Positions 1 through 5,667 of a stretch of DNA of 8,951 bases are shown here, one piece after another. Source of the stretch: Clostridiales bacterium (lineage in GTDB: Bacteria > Bacillota > Clostridia > Oscillospirales > Butyricicoccaceae); the NCBI GenBank assembly GCA_019421385.1, contig JAHZFK010000066.1:1-8951 (forward strand). The letters run 5' to 3'. Numbering within the stretch: position 1 is the stretch's first letter; each line of letters starts with the position of its first letter. The translations under genes were made by a program, and so were the position numbers. The notes under the pieces were generated by a model. That model saw only the letters and a program-made list of their open reading frames with translations. It was not told the DNA's origin and made no database searches.

Positions 1-4
1 CGCC

Positions 5-43
5 AGAAACCCGGCTTATGCTTGACGCGTATGCCGGGTTTCT
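5..43. terminator. Hairpin at left edge, possible bidirectional terminator
   Basis: A perfect 11-bp inverted repeat (AGAAACCCGGC at 5-15, GCCGGGTTTCT at 33-43) extends inwards past one T-T mismatch (16/32) to positions 17-21 and 27-31, leaving a 5-nt loop. The arms carry A/T runs at their outer ends, but no free T tract follows on either strand. It lies about 50 bp beyond the rarA stop codon, so it could end rarA transcripts on the minus strand or belong to the gene entering from the left. The structure is certain; the terminator role is inferred. Confidence 0.45.
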
Positions 44-53
44 CGACAGGCTG

Positions 54-84
54 AAGGCACGGCTGTCGCCGTGCCTTTTCTTTT
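54..84 (+). terminator. Rightward Rho-independent terminator of an off-window gene
   Basis: A perfect 10-bp stem (AAGGCACGGC at 54-63 with GCCGTGCCTT at 68-77) and a 4-nt loop is followed on the plus strand by TTCTTTT. The T tail is on the plus strand only; on the minus strand the stem ends in TT then C. It therefore ends a rightward transcript starting left of the window, convergent with rarA, whose stop lies just beyond. Confidence 0.75.
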
Positions 85-90
85 GCGTGG

Positions 91-1413
91 TTACGGTTTG
101 CGGTGTTGCTGTTTCCATGCTTTGATCTGCGCAAGGCGTGCTTTGTACTTGCTTTCGGAGCCTTGTTCGGTTGGCTGATAGTATTCACGTCCCTCGAGCG
201 AATCCGGCAGACAATGCATATCGGTGAGTTTGTCGGTTGTGTCGTGTGCGTATTGATAGCCTTTGCCGTAGTCCAGTTCTTTCATCAGGCGCGTCGGTGC
301 ATTGCGGATGATTAGTGGCACAGGCTCGGATAACATGGTCAGCGCGTCCTTTTTGGCGGTTTCATAAGCGACATACAGCGCATTTGACTTGGGTGCAAGC
401 GACAGATAAACTACCGCATGAGCCAAATGCACACTGCATTCCGGCATACCGATGAAGTGGCACGCCTGATAGGCGGATACCGCAATTTCAAGCGCGCGGG
501 AATCTGCCATACCAACATCCTCGCTGGCGAAACGGGTGACACGCCGCGCGATATAGAGCGGGTCTTCGCCTGCCTCCAGCATACGGGCAAGCCAGTAGAC
601 TGCTGCGTCTGGGTCGGAGTTGCGCATGGATTTGTGCAGCGCAGAGATCAGGTTGTAATGTTCTTCGCCGGTTTTGTCATACAGCAGTGACTTTTTGGAG
701 ATACATTGTTCCAGTGTCTCTCGTGTGACAGTAACAATCTCGCCGTCGGTATCGCTGTTGAGCACAAGCATTTCGAGCGTAGATAACGCGGTGCGTGCGT
801 CGCCATTGGCAAAATTCGCAATCGCTTCGAGCATATCCGGCTCAATATGGATGGTTTGCCCGCCAAAGCCGCGCGGATCGGTCAGTGCATGGGAGAGTAG
901 GGCGGTGAGGTCGCTCGTTGTAAGCGCTTGCAGCACGAATACCTTGCAGCGCGATAATAGCGCACCGTTGACCTCGAACGACGGATTTTCGGTTGTTGCG
1001 CCGATCAGGATGATGCTGCCCTTTTCGACAAAGGGCAGGAAAGCGTCCTGTTGCGCCTTGTTGAAACGATGGATTTCATCGACAAATACGATGGTGCGCT
1101 CGCCAAAGCGGCGGTTGTCCTCGGCTTGCTGCATGACTTGTTTTATCTCTTTTATGCCGCTGGTGACGGCAGAAAAGTCAATAAACGTGGCTTTGGTCTG
1201 ACCTGCGATGATGCGTGCAAGTGTGGTTTTGCCTACGCCGGGCGGGCCCCAAAAGATCATAGAGCTGATGCGGTCGCTTTCGATCAGGCGGCGCAATACT
1301 TTGTCTTTGCCTAGCAAGTGGGTTTGTCCGACAAATTCGGATAGGTCGCGCGGACGCAGCCGTGCTGCGAGAGGGCGGGTATTGTCTCCGACGAACAAGG
1401 TCTGCTGTTCCAT
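91..1413 (-). CDS. rarA: Replication-associated recombination protein A (RarA/MgsA), AAA+ ATPase
   Basis: This is a 440-residue AAA+ ATPase of the clamp-loader-like RarA/MgsA/WRNIP1 family, which acts at stalled or damaged replication forks; the length is normal for the family. Visible motifs: Walker A GPPGVGKT (residues 56-63), Walker B with VFVDE (109-113) followed by IHRFN, sensor 1 IGATTENP (137-144), and a likely arginine finger in SRC (R155). The C-terminal half carries the family's hallmark stretch ARMLEAGEDPLYIARR, followed by the ASEDVG motif. A GTG three codons upstream (1420-1422) lies inside the Shine-Dalgarno sequence, so I chose the ATG at 1411-1413, 8 nt after GGAGG (1422-1426). 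It has its own promoter with a LexA-like box in the spacer and is separated from the sigma operon by a terminator. Identification is secure; the exact biochemical role varies among species. Confidence 0.94.
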   Translation of the reverse strand: MEQQTLFVGDNTRPLAARLRPRDLSEFVGQTHLLGKDKVLRRLIESDRISSMIFWGPPGVGKTTLARIIAGQTKATFIDFSAVTSGIKEIKQVMQQAEDNRRFGERTIVFVDEIHRFNKAQQDAFLPFVEKGSIILIGATTENPSFEVNGALLSRCKVFVLQALTTSDLTALLSHALTDPRGFGGQTIHIEPDMLEAIANFANGDARTALSTLEMLVLNSDTDGEIVTVTRETLEQCISKKSLLYDKTGEEHYNLISALHKSMRNSDPDAAVYWLARMLEAGEDPLYIARRVTRFASEDVGMADSRALEIAVSAYQACHFIGMPECSVHLAHAVVYLSLAPKSNALYVAYETAKKDALTMLSEPVPLIIRNAPTRLMKELDYGKGYQYAHDTTDKLTDMHCLPDSLEGREYYQPTEQGSESKYKARLAQIKAWKQQHRKP

Positions 1414-1434
1414 GTCATGCACCTCCTTTTTGCT

Positions 1435-1463
1435 ATTATATCACCGAACAAATGTTCTTGCAA
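1435..1463 (-). promoter_or_regulatory. Sigma-A promoter of rarA
   Basis: On the minus strand: -35 TTGCAA (1458-1463), a 17-bp spacer, and a perfect -10 TATAAT (1435-1440) preceded by TGA, i.e. an extended -10. Transcription would start near 1428, just before the ribosome binding site, giving a leader of only about 15 nt. The promoter begins about 10 bp after the terminator stem of the upstream sigma operon, so rarA is an independent unit. Confidence 0.72.
1445..1458. promoter_or_regulatory. Candidate LexA (SOS/DinR) box in the rarA promoter
   Basis: CGAACAAATGTTCT matches the Gram-positive LexA/DinR box CGAACRNRYGTTYC at 13 of 14 positions; only the last base differs. The core is a GAACA-AA-TGTTC inverted repeat. 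It fills most of the spacer between the -35 and the extended -10 of the rarA promoter, where a bound repressor would block RNA polymerase. The match and position are seen directly. LexA control is inferred; it is plausible because RarA works at damaged forks. Confidence 0.62.
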
Positions 1464-1469
1464 GGTGGC

Positions 1470-1502
1470 AAGAAAAATCCTCGCCGAAAAGGAGAGGATT
1501 TT
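1470..1502 (-). terminator. Terminator of the sigma/anti-sigma operon
   Basis: A perfect 9-bp stem (AAAATCCTC at 1474-1482 with GAGGATTTT at 1494-1502) has an 11-nt loop. On the minus strand the descending arm runs into TTTTTCTT. It starts 3 bp beyond the stop codon of the DUF4179-like gene and separates that operon from the rarA promoter. Confidence 0.82.
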
Positions 1503-1505
1503 GGG

Positions 1506-2849
1506 TTATTGTAGGGGAACATCCACGCCGTCAAAGTTCAGTAGAATGATATCGGACGGGTCAAGCGGTTCATCAGACATCCATTGGTCGTGGGCGTGTC
1601 CCGCACTGCTAGGATTGATTATGTCATCAACGCCCCAGCCGCCGTCGATGCAGTTATCGGTCAGGTATAGCCTTTTGCCACTTTTGGTTATGGCGTAGGT
1701 GGGGCGGTGCCCTAAAATGGTGCCTTCGCTGGCAGAACGCGCAGAGACACCGATCTCGGAGACGCGGATTTCCTCGACCAGTGCACCGCCAACCTGTACG
1801 TTCGGGTGGTAGACAACCTCATCGGCCGTCTCTACCGTGATGGTGCACGACCAGATGCCTTTGACGGGATCGTGCAGCTGATAGGTGCACTGTAAGTCGC
1901 CAAAGGTCAGATAGGGAAGATCTTCCGGGGTGACATCGAATACTTCATCGTAATACCATTGGTCGTTGTACTGGAAATATCGACCGCCGCTAGGGGATTG
2001 ATCCGGATTGCGTGCATCAGTCGTTCTGCTGTACACGGTGCTGCCGGAATGATTGGCTTCTCCCAGAAAAGCGACTTGGATGTGCAGTTTACCGTCCTCG
2101 CCAAAGCCAACCGAGGACAGGCGGACGCGGTCGCTGCCCTCCAGTTCGCAGGGTGTCTGCTCAGGAATTAACGGAAGGTGCTCTGCAAAGAGAGGCACAC
2201 CCATGTCCTCCGTCATGCTTTTCAGTCCGGTGACGGACAGCATTTCACGCGGGAAATCAACCGTTTCCTTCGCGCATTCAGCAGGCTGGAAGCTGCTAAA
2301 AGACACGTTGACTTCAGTGCCATCCGCGATCGGGCGGCCGATTTCGTCGATTTCGATGAGTGCGGTGCGGCTGTTCTCATCATAGTAAACCACGTGTGCG
2401 CCGCCGCTCCAGCCGTTGACGGCCGGTGTGTCTTTATCCTGTTCATGGTCAATCCAACCGTTGATCAGCATATCGTCGCTGAGTCGGTTGCCGGTTTTAT
2501 CCTGCACCTCGACCCAAACGCGCACCAAATTGCTGCTGGACAGCGCCGCTACCGGTCGCACTTCAATGCCGTTATCCTCAACGACGATACCAGTAATCGG
2601 TTGGCTTTGTTCGCTAAAGCTGCCGAGTGCGTTTTGCAGTGCGGCACGAAGCGCAGGAATTGCTGCGGCAAACGTAGAAAAAGTGAGCAAGGCAGCAAGT
2701 ACCGCTGCCAGAACAATTCTTCCGGTTGTCCAGCGCAGCTTTGCGCGGCGAGGTGTGAGTTTATGCAGAATTGCGGCACGGCGCTCAGACGAAAGTGTGA
2801 TATTTTGCATCATCATATCCAAATCCCTCATCATATTGCGTCTATTCAT
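1506..2849 (-). CDS. DUF4179-like single-pass membrane protein, probable anti-sigma factor
   Basis: This 447-residue protein has a basic, cytoplasmic-looking N-terminus of about 42 residues, one hydrophobic helix (about 44-66, IVLAAVLAALLTFSTFAAAIPAL) and a long polar region (about 80-447) expected outside the membrane. This layout matches DUF4179-type proteins encoded next to ECF sigma factors in Clostridia and Bacilli. The start ATG overlaps the end of the sigma gene by 8 bp (ATGAATAG), with AAAGGA about 11 nt upstream, implying translational coupling. The usual role would be to hold the sigma factor at the membrane until an envelope signal arrives. No zinc anti-sigma motif (HxxxCxxC) is present, so any binding to sigma must use another fold. 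The family assignment comes from architecture and context, not from a catalytic motif. I do not recognise the ligand or function of the outer domain. Confidence 0.72.
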   Translation of the reverse strand: MNRRNMMRDLDMMMQNITLSSERRAAILHKLTPRRAKLRWTTGRIVLAAVLAALLTFSTFAAAIPALRAALQNALGSFSEQSQPITGIVVEDNGIEVRPVAALSSSNLVRVWVEVQDKTGNRLSDDMLINGWIDHEQDKDTPAVNGWSGGAHVVYYDENSRTALIEIDEIGRPIADGTEVNVSFSSFQPAECAKETVDFPREMLSVTGLKSMTEDMGVPLFAEHLPLIPEQTPCELEGSDRVRLSSVGFGEDGKLHIQVAFLGEANHSGSTVYSRTTDARNPDQSPSGGRYFQYNDQWYYDEVFDVTPEDLPYLTFGDLQCTYQLHDPVKGIWSCTITVETADEVVYHPNVQVGGALVEEIRVSEIGVSARSASEGTILGHRPTYAITKSGKRLYLTDNCIDGGWGVDDIINPSSAGHAHDQWMSDEPLDPSDIILLNFDGVDVPLQ

Positions 2850-3366
2850 CGTAGTACCATCCTTTCAAGGCTTCACGCAGCATTTTTCTGGCGCGGGACA
2901 GGCGGGCGGTGACAGTTGAGACGTCCACATGTAAAACGTCTGCAATTTCGCGCGCTTTGAGCTCCTGATAATAGTACAAGATGATCACTTCACGGTAAGG
3001 ACGGGGCAACGCGAGGATTGCGCGCGGCAGGGTGTCGTCCACCTGCGGATCATCCGTAGGGGCAAACAGCGTATCCAATTCTTCAGCAGGGGCACGGCGG
3101 CGTTTCCAAGGAGAACGCAGATAGCTTTTGCATACGTTGATTGCAATGCGGGTGATCCAAGTGGTTTCGCTGCCTTCGCCGTGGAACGTGTCCGCTTTAC
3201 GCCATGCTCGCAGCAGCGTTTCCTGCACTGCGTCCTCGGCCAGATGCACGTCTTTCAGATAAAGCGTGCACAGACGCAGCAGACGGTCGCCCCAATCATC
3301 GAGTAGGCGTGCAAAGCCGTCTTCGTCCTGCAGATACGAGAGGGTTTTTGTTTCGTTCGGTTCCAC
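2842..3366 (-). CDS. ECF (group IV) RNA polymerase sigma factor
   Basis: This 174-residue protein contains only the two regions found in ECF sigma factors. Sigma-2 spans about 16-90, with the region 2.2 core AEDAVQETLLRAWRK (43-57) and the promoter-melting/-10 reading segment TWITRIAINVCKSYLR (69-84). Sigma-4 spans about 112-168, with LPRPYREVIILYYYQ and a helix-turn-helix (about 138-160, AREIADVLHVDVSTVTARLSRAR) that reads the -35. The start is GTG at 3364-3366, with GGAAAGGA (3379-3386) 12 nt upstream; this spacing is long, so the start is less certain. The gene overlaps the following DUF4179-like gene by 8 bp, the usual sigma/anti-sigma arrangement. It is insulated from the upstream membrane gene by a strong terminator, so its promoter must lie in 3367-3420. 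I see no sigma-A promoter there, only a CGTC (3395-3398, minus strand) that could be an ECF-type -10. The regulon is unknown. Confidence 0.92.
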   Translation of the reverse strand: MEPNETKTLSYLQDEDGFARLLDDWGDRLLRLCTLYLKDVHLAEDAVQETLLRAWRKADTFHGEGSETTWITRIAINVCKSYLRSPWKRRRAPAEELDTLFAPTDDPQVDDTLPRAILALPRPYREVIILYYYQELKAREIADVLHVDVSTVTARLSRARKMLREALKGWYYDE

Positions 3367-3420
3367 AGCGGCTTCACATCCTTTCCAATCATTTGACGCA
3401 TGGGGAAGGGGAATTACTGC

Positions 3421-3451
3421 AAAAAAATTGAGGCTTTTTGAAAAGCCTCAA
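3421..3451 (-). terminator. Strong terminator overlapping the stop codon of the membrane gene
   Basis: An 11-bp inverted repeat (TTGAGGCTTTT at 3428-3438 with AAAAGCCTCAA at 3441-3451), folding as about 10 bp with a 4-nt loop, is followed on the minus strand by seven T residues (3421-3427). The TGA stop of the membrane protein gene (3448-3450) lies inside the stem. A ribosome finishing translation would cover part of the hairpin. Confidence 0.92.
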
Positions 3452-4128
3452 TAGGGGTTGAGCGAATCACCGTAATCAACCGGCTCACCGGTCAGCACGT
3501 CGTAATAATACCAGCGCTCGGTATCATCGTTCACAAAAAAGTAAATGCCGAGTGGTGTCTCTGCACGGTTACCCGTAATACGGCCGATAAATCTGCCGCC
3601 TTCGGCTTCGCCAATCGGTGTGATCTGTGCGACAGAAACGGGATGCATAACCAGCAGATACAGCGGAAGTATGACGAGGAACGGTACATAGAATGCCATC
3701 AACAGAATGAACGTGTTCCGTGCCCGGCTGTGCACAGGATGCGGCTGCGTTGGTCGGCGGAAGGGCAGAAGCCGATATAGCCAGATTGCTATGCCAATCA
3801 GCGCCAGCAGGCAGAGCCACCAGATATCAGGCCGATACCACATGTACCAGCCGCTGAATTCCAGCAGCAGATAGGCCAATGCGGTGTACAGCAACAACAG
3901 CAGCGCGCCCTGCCAGCGCGGTGTGCGGTCGGGCCGTTCGCGCTCAATGTACTCGACGGCAACCAAGGGAATCAACAGCGTTGCGGCACCCCAGACCCAC
4001 AAAAAGACTGGATTGAGGCCAAGTGCGCCATCATAGGCGTAATTCGCCCAAGTGGCAAGACTGCTTGCTATAAGCCATGCGGCGATGGCCAGTATGCCCA
4101 GAACAGGGGTGGAAAGCTGCTTTTTCAT
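3448..4128 (-). CDS. Five-helix integral membrane protein of unknown function
   Basis: I do not recognise this 226-residue protein. Five hydrophobic segments are visible at about 9-28, 39-60, 74-92, 101-120 and 138-161. Basic loops (ERERPDRTPR at 62-71 and RRPTQPHPVHSRAR at 124-137) suggest a cytoplasmic N-terminus and an outside C-terminus. The last 65 residues form a polar tail, rich in aromatic residues near its end (RWYYYDVLTGEP), that should be extracytoplasmic. The ATG start has a GGTGGGATAG ribosome binding region just upstream. The gene begins only 24 bp after the pfp terminator stem and no convincing promoter is visible, so it may depend on readthrough from pfp. Its neighbours give no clear functional clue. 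A link to the adjacent sigma/anti-sigma pair is possible, but the terminator between them argues for separate transcripts. Confidence 0.75.
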   Translation of the reverse strand: MKKQLSTPVLGILAIAAWLIASSLATWANYAYDGALGLNPVFLWVWGAATLLIPLVAVEYIERERPDRTPRWQGALLLLLYTALAYLLLEFSGWYMWYRPDIWWLCLLALIGIAIWLYRLLPFRRPTQPHPVHSRARNTFILLMAFYVPFLVILPLYLLVMHPVSVAQITPIGEAEGGRFIGRITGNRAETPLGIYFFVNDDTERWYYYDVLTGEPVDYGDSLNPY

Positions 4129-4144
4129 CTCTATCCCACCTTTC

Positions 4145-4184
4145 GAAAAGGCAAACGGGCAAAGCCTTGCGGCTTTGCCCGTTT
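4145..4184 (-). terminator. Terminator downstream of pfp
   Basis: A perfect 14-bp stem (AAACGGGCAAAGCC at 4153-4166 with GGCTTTGCCCGTTT at 4171-4184) has a loop that reads GCAA on the minus strand. The minus-strand tail is interrupted (TTTGCCTTTT), so some readthrough into the membrane gene is plausible. A second small hairpin at 4194-4207 (GCGCC, GCAA, GGCGC) lies between the pfp stop and this stem. Its core is the reverse complement of the main hairpin core (GCCTTGCGGC at 4164-4173, GCCGCAAGGC at 4196-4205), so the two could pair alternatively. Confidence 0.8.
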
Positions 4185-4227
4185 TATCATTCTGCGCCGC
4201 AAGGCGCTATTTGATTCAAAGAGAGAT

Positions 4228-5469
4228 TTACGCTTCTGCCTTGATCTTCTTGAGCTTAGCAAAGCGCGGCAGGCCGTTCACCTTCGGGCCTACGTTCTCG
4301 CCAGCGATCAGCGGCATAGCATACTCGACGAACTTCTCGGTTACGCCGTTGCCTTCCTCGTTGATCCAGTCGCGCGGAACCTTCTTCTCGGTGTTTGCAA
4401 CCTCGGAGAGCGGCAGCAGCTCGATTTCGCACTTGTAGCCGTTCTCGTCGCGGGTGCACTTGAAGCCCGGCATATAGTCGGTCTTGCCGGCAACAGCGTT
4501 CTCAACAGCAGCCTTACCGGACATGTAGGACTCGTCAACGTCGGTCTTGGAAGCGCAGTGTGCAGCGCAGCGCTGGAGCAGGCTCAGCTCGATGCCGCGA
4601 ACCTTGCAGCCCAGTTCGTTCTTAACGGTGTCAGCCAGCATAGCAGCCAGACCACCCAGCTGTGCATGGCCAAAGCCGTCGGTCGCAGAGGTCTTTGCCT
4701 CGGAAACAAAGGAGCCGTCCGCATAGTGGATGCCCTCGGAAACAGCAACAAGGCAGTTGCCCTTCTCTTCGTAGATGCGCTTGACGTCAGCCAGGAACTT
4801 CTGCATGTCGAAGTCGGTCTCCGGCAGGTAGATCAGATCCGGGCCTGCGCCCATCGCGGTAGCCAGACCAGCAGCGCCAGCCAGCCAGCCAGCATGACGG
4901 CCCATGATCTCAACCACGCAAACCATGCCGGTGTCGTAAACGCGTGCATCCTGATGGATCTCCATGCAGGAGGTAGCGATATACTTGGCAGCGGAAGCGA
5001 AGCCCGGGCAGTGGTCGGTGCCGAACAGGTCGTTGTCGATGGTCTTCGGAATGCCCATGACGCGGCACTCGTAGCCGGATTTCATCATATACTTGGAAAC
5101 CTTGTTGCAGGTATCCATGGAGTCGTTGCCGCCATTATAGAAGAAATAGCGGATGTCGTACTTCTTGAAGATCTCAAGGATGCGCTTGTAATCGGTGTCG
5201 TCCACATCTGGATCAGCCAGCTTGTAGCGGCAGGAGCCGAGCGCAGAGGACGGGGTGTAGCGCAGAAGAGCCAGCTCTTCGCGGTCTTCCTTGTCGATGT
5301 CGTACAGTTCGTCGTTCAGCAGGCCCTTGATGCCGTGTGCCATGCCGAATACACGGGTGATGGACGGATTGTCCAGCGCGGTCTCCAACGCGCCGAGCAC
5401 AGAAGAATTGATGACCGAAGTCGGGCCGCCCGACTGGCCGATGACGCAAGCGCCTTTCAGTTCACTCAT
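4228..5469 (-). CDS. pfp: Pyrophosphate-dependent 6-phosphofructokinase
   Basis: This 413-residue phosphofructokinase family enzyme interconverts fructose-6-phosphate and fructose-1,6-bisphosphate in the cytoplasm. Seen motifs: N-terminal GQSGGPTSVIN (11-21), NGGNDSMDT (112-120), PKTIDND (141-147) with the catalytic Asp region, and substrate-binding MGRHAGWLA (189-197). Two residues indicate PPi rather than ATP as phosphoryl donor. One is Asp (D116) where ATP enzymes have the Gly of GGDGS. The other is Lys (K142) in PKTIDND, where ATP enzymes have Gly. Asn115 replaces the first Asp of the usual GGDD, which I take as a subgroup trait. The ATG start has AGGAGG (5479-5484) 9 nt upstream. It is divergent from fba, the next enzyme of glycolysis, and both show strongly biased codon use typical of highly expressed genes. 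PPi use makes the step reversible and saves ATP, which suits a fermentative anaerobe; donor specificity is inferred from residues. Confidence 0.93.
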   Translation of the reverse strand: MSELKGACVIGQSGGPTSVINSSVLGALETALDNPSITRVFGMAHGIKGLLNDELYDIDKEDREELALLRYTPSSALGSCRYKLADPDVDDTDYKRILEIFKKYDIRYFFYNGGNDSMDTCNKVSKYMMKSGYECRVMGIPKTIDNDLFGTDHCPGFASAAKYIATSCMEIHQDARVYDTGMVCVVEIMGRHAGWLAGAAGLATAMGAGPDLIYLPETDFDMQKFLADVKRIYEEKGNCLVAVSEGIHYADGSFVSEAKTSATDGFGHAQLGGLAAMLADTVKNELGCKVRGIELSLLQRCAAHCASKTDVDESYMSGKAAVENAVAGKTDYMPGFKCTRDENGYKCEIELLPLSEVANTEKKVPRDWINEEGNGVTEKFVEYAMPLIAGENVGPKVNGLPRFAKLKKIKAEA

Positions 5470-5525
5470 AATGATAAACCTCCTAACAAATTAAAACACA
5501 GGGTTTGCCCGCTGCGTTTTCTTGC

Positions 5526-5554
5526 AATATAAGGGTATCACAAAACTGCTTCAA
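5526..5554 (-). promoter_or_regulatory. Probable sigma-A promoter of pfp
   Basis: On the minus strand: -35 TTGAAG (5549-5554), a 17-bp spacer, and -10 TATATT (5526-5531). Transcription would start near 5519, giving a leader of about 50 nt before the ATG. Its -35 lies inside the element AAAATCAA (5553-5560), which is repeated in inverted form at the fba promoter. Confidence 0.55.
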
Positions 5555-5607
5555 AATCAATGCAAAACAGAATTTTTTGGATGCAGCCGGACATTTTCGT
5601 AAGATAA

Positions 5608-5650
5608 GCAAAAAATGGGTGCGATTTTGATGATGCACTTGATTTTTTGC
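5608..5650. repeat. Interrupted inverted repeat over the fba -35, candidate operator
   Basis: The left arm is GCAAAAAAT (5608-5616) plus GTGC (5619-5622); the right arm is GCAC (5635-5638) plus ATTTTTTGC (5642-5650). All 13 paired positions are complementary. A 2-nt/3-nt internal loop separates the two blocks and the central gap is 12 nt. It overlaps the fba -35 (5639-5644) and lies upstream of the transcription start, so it would act as DNA (an operator) rather than as an RNA hairpin. The binding protein is unknown. Confidence 0.5.
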
Positions 5651-5667
5651 GAACATACTGATAAAAT
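5639..5667 (+). promoter_or_regulatory. Probable sigma-A promoter of fba
   Basis: -35 TTGATT (5639-5644), a 17-bp spacer, and -10 TAAAAT (5662-5667) preceded by TGA, an extended -10. The start of transcription would be near 5674, about 44 nt before the fba ATG. Confidence 0.68.

Noticed and set aside
674..1201. 175-codon serine-rich frame opposite rarA
   Set aside because: The sense frame carries intact Walker A, Walker B and sensor motifs; the reverse frame is low-complexity.
1414..1422. GTG at 1420-1422 as the rarA start
   Set aside because: It lies within the GGAGGT Shine-Dalgarno sequence; the in-frame ATG at 1411-1413 has correct spacing.
2178..2912. 244-codon frame opposite the DUF4179-like gene
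   Set aside because: It is rich in C, R and H with no domain, and it crosses the sigma/anti-sigma junction. The sense frame has a membrane helix, a terminator and operon context.
3707..3716. GAACGTGTTC palindrome inside the membrane protein gene, as another LexA box
   Set aside because: The half-sites are separated by 2 bp rather than the 4 bp needed for a LexA box, and it is inside coding sequence.
4558..5532. 324-codon open frame antisense to pfp
   Set aside because: It mirrors a gene with strong codon bias. Its translation is low-complexity (rich in A, V, Q, H), has no recognisable domain, and covers the pfp start and promoter region. The sense gene is unambiguous.
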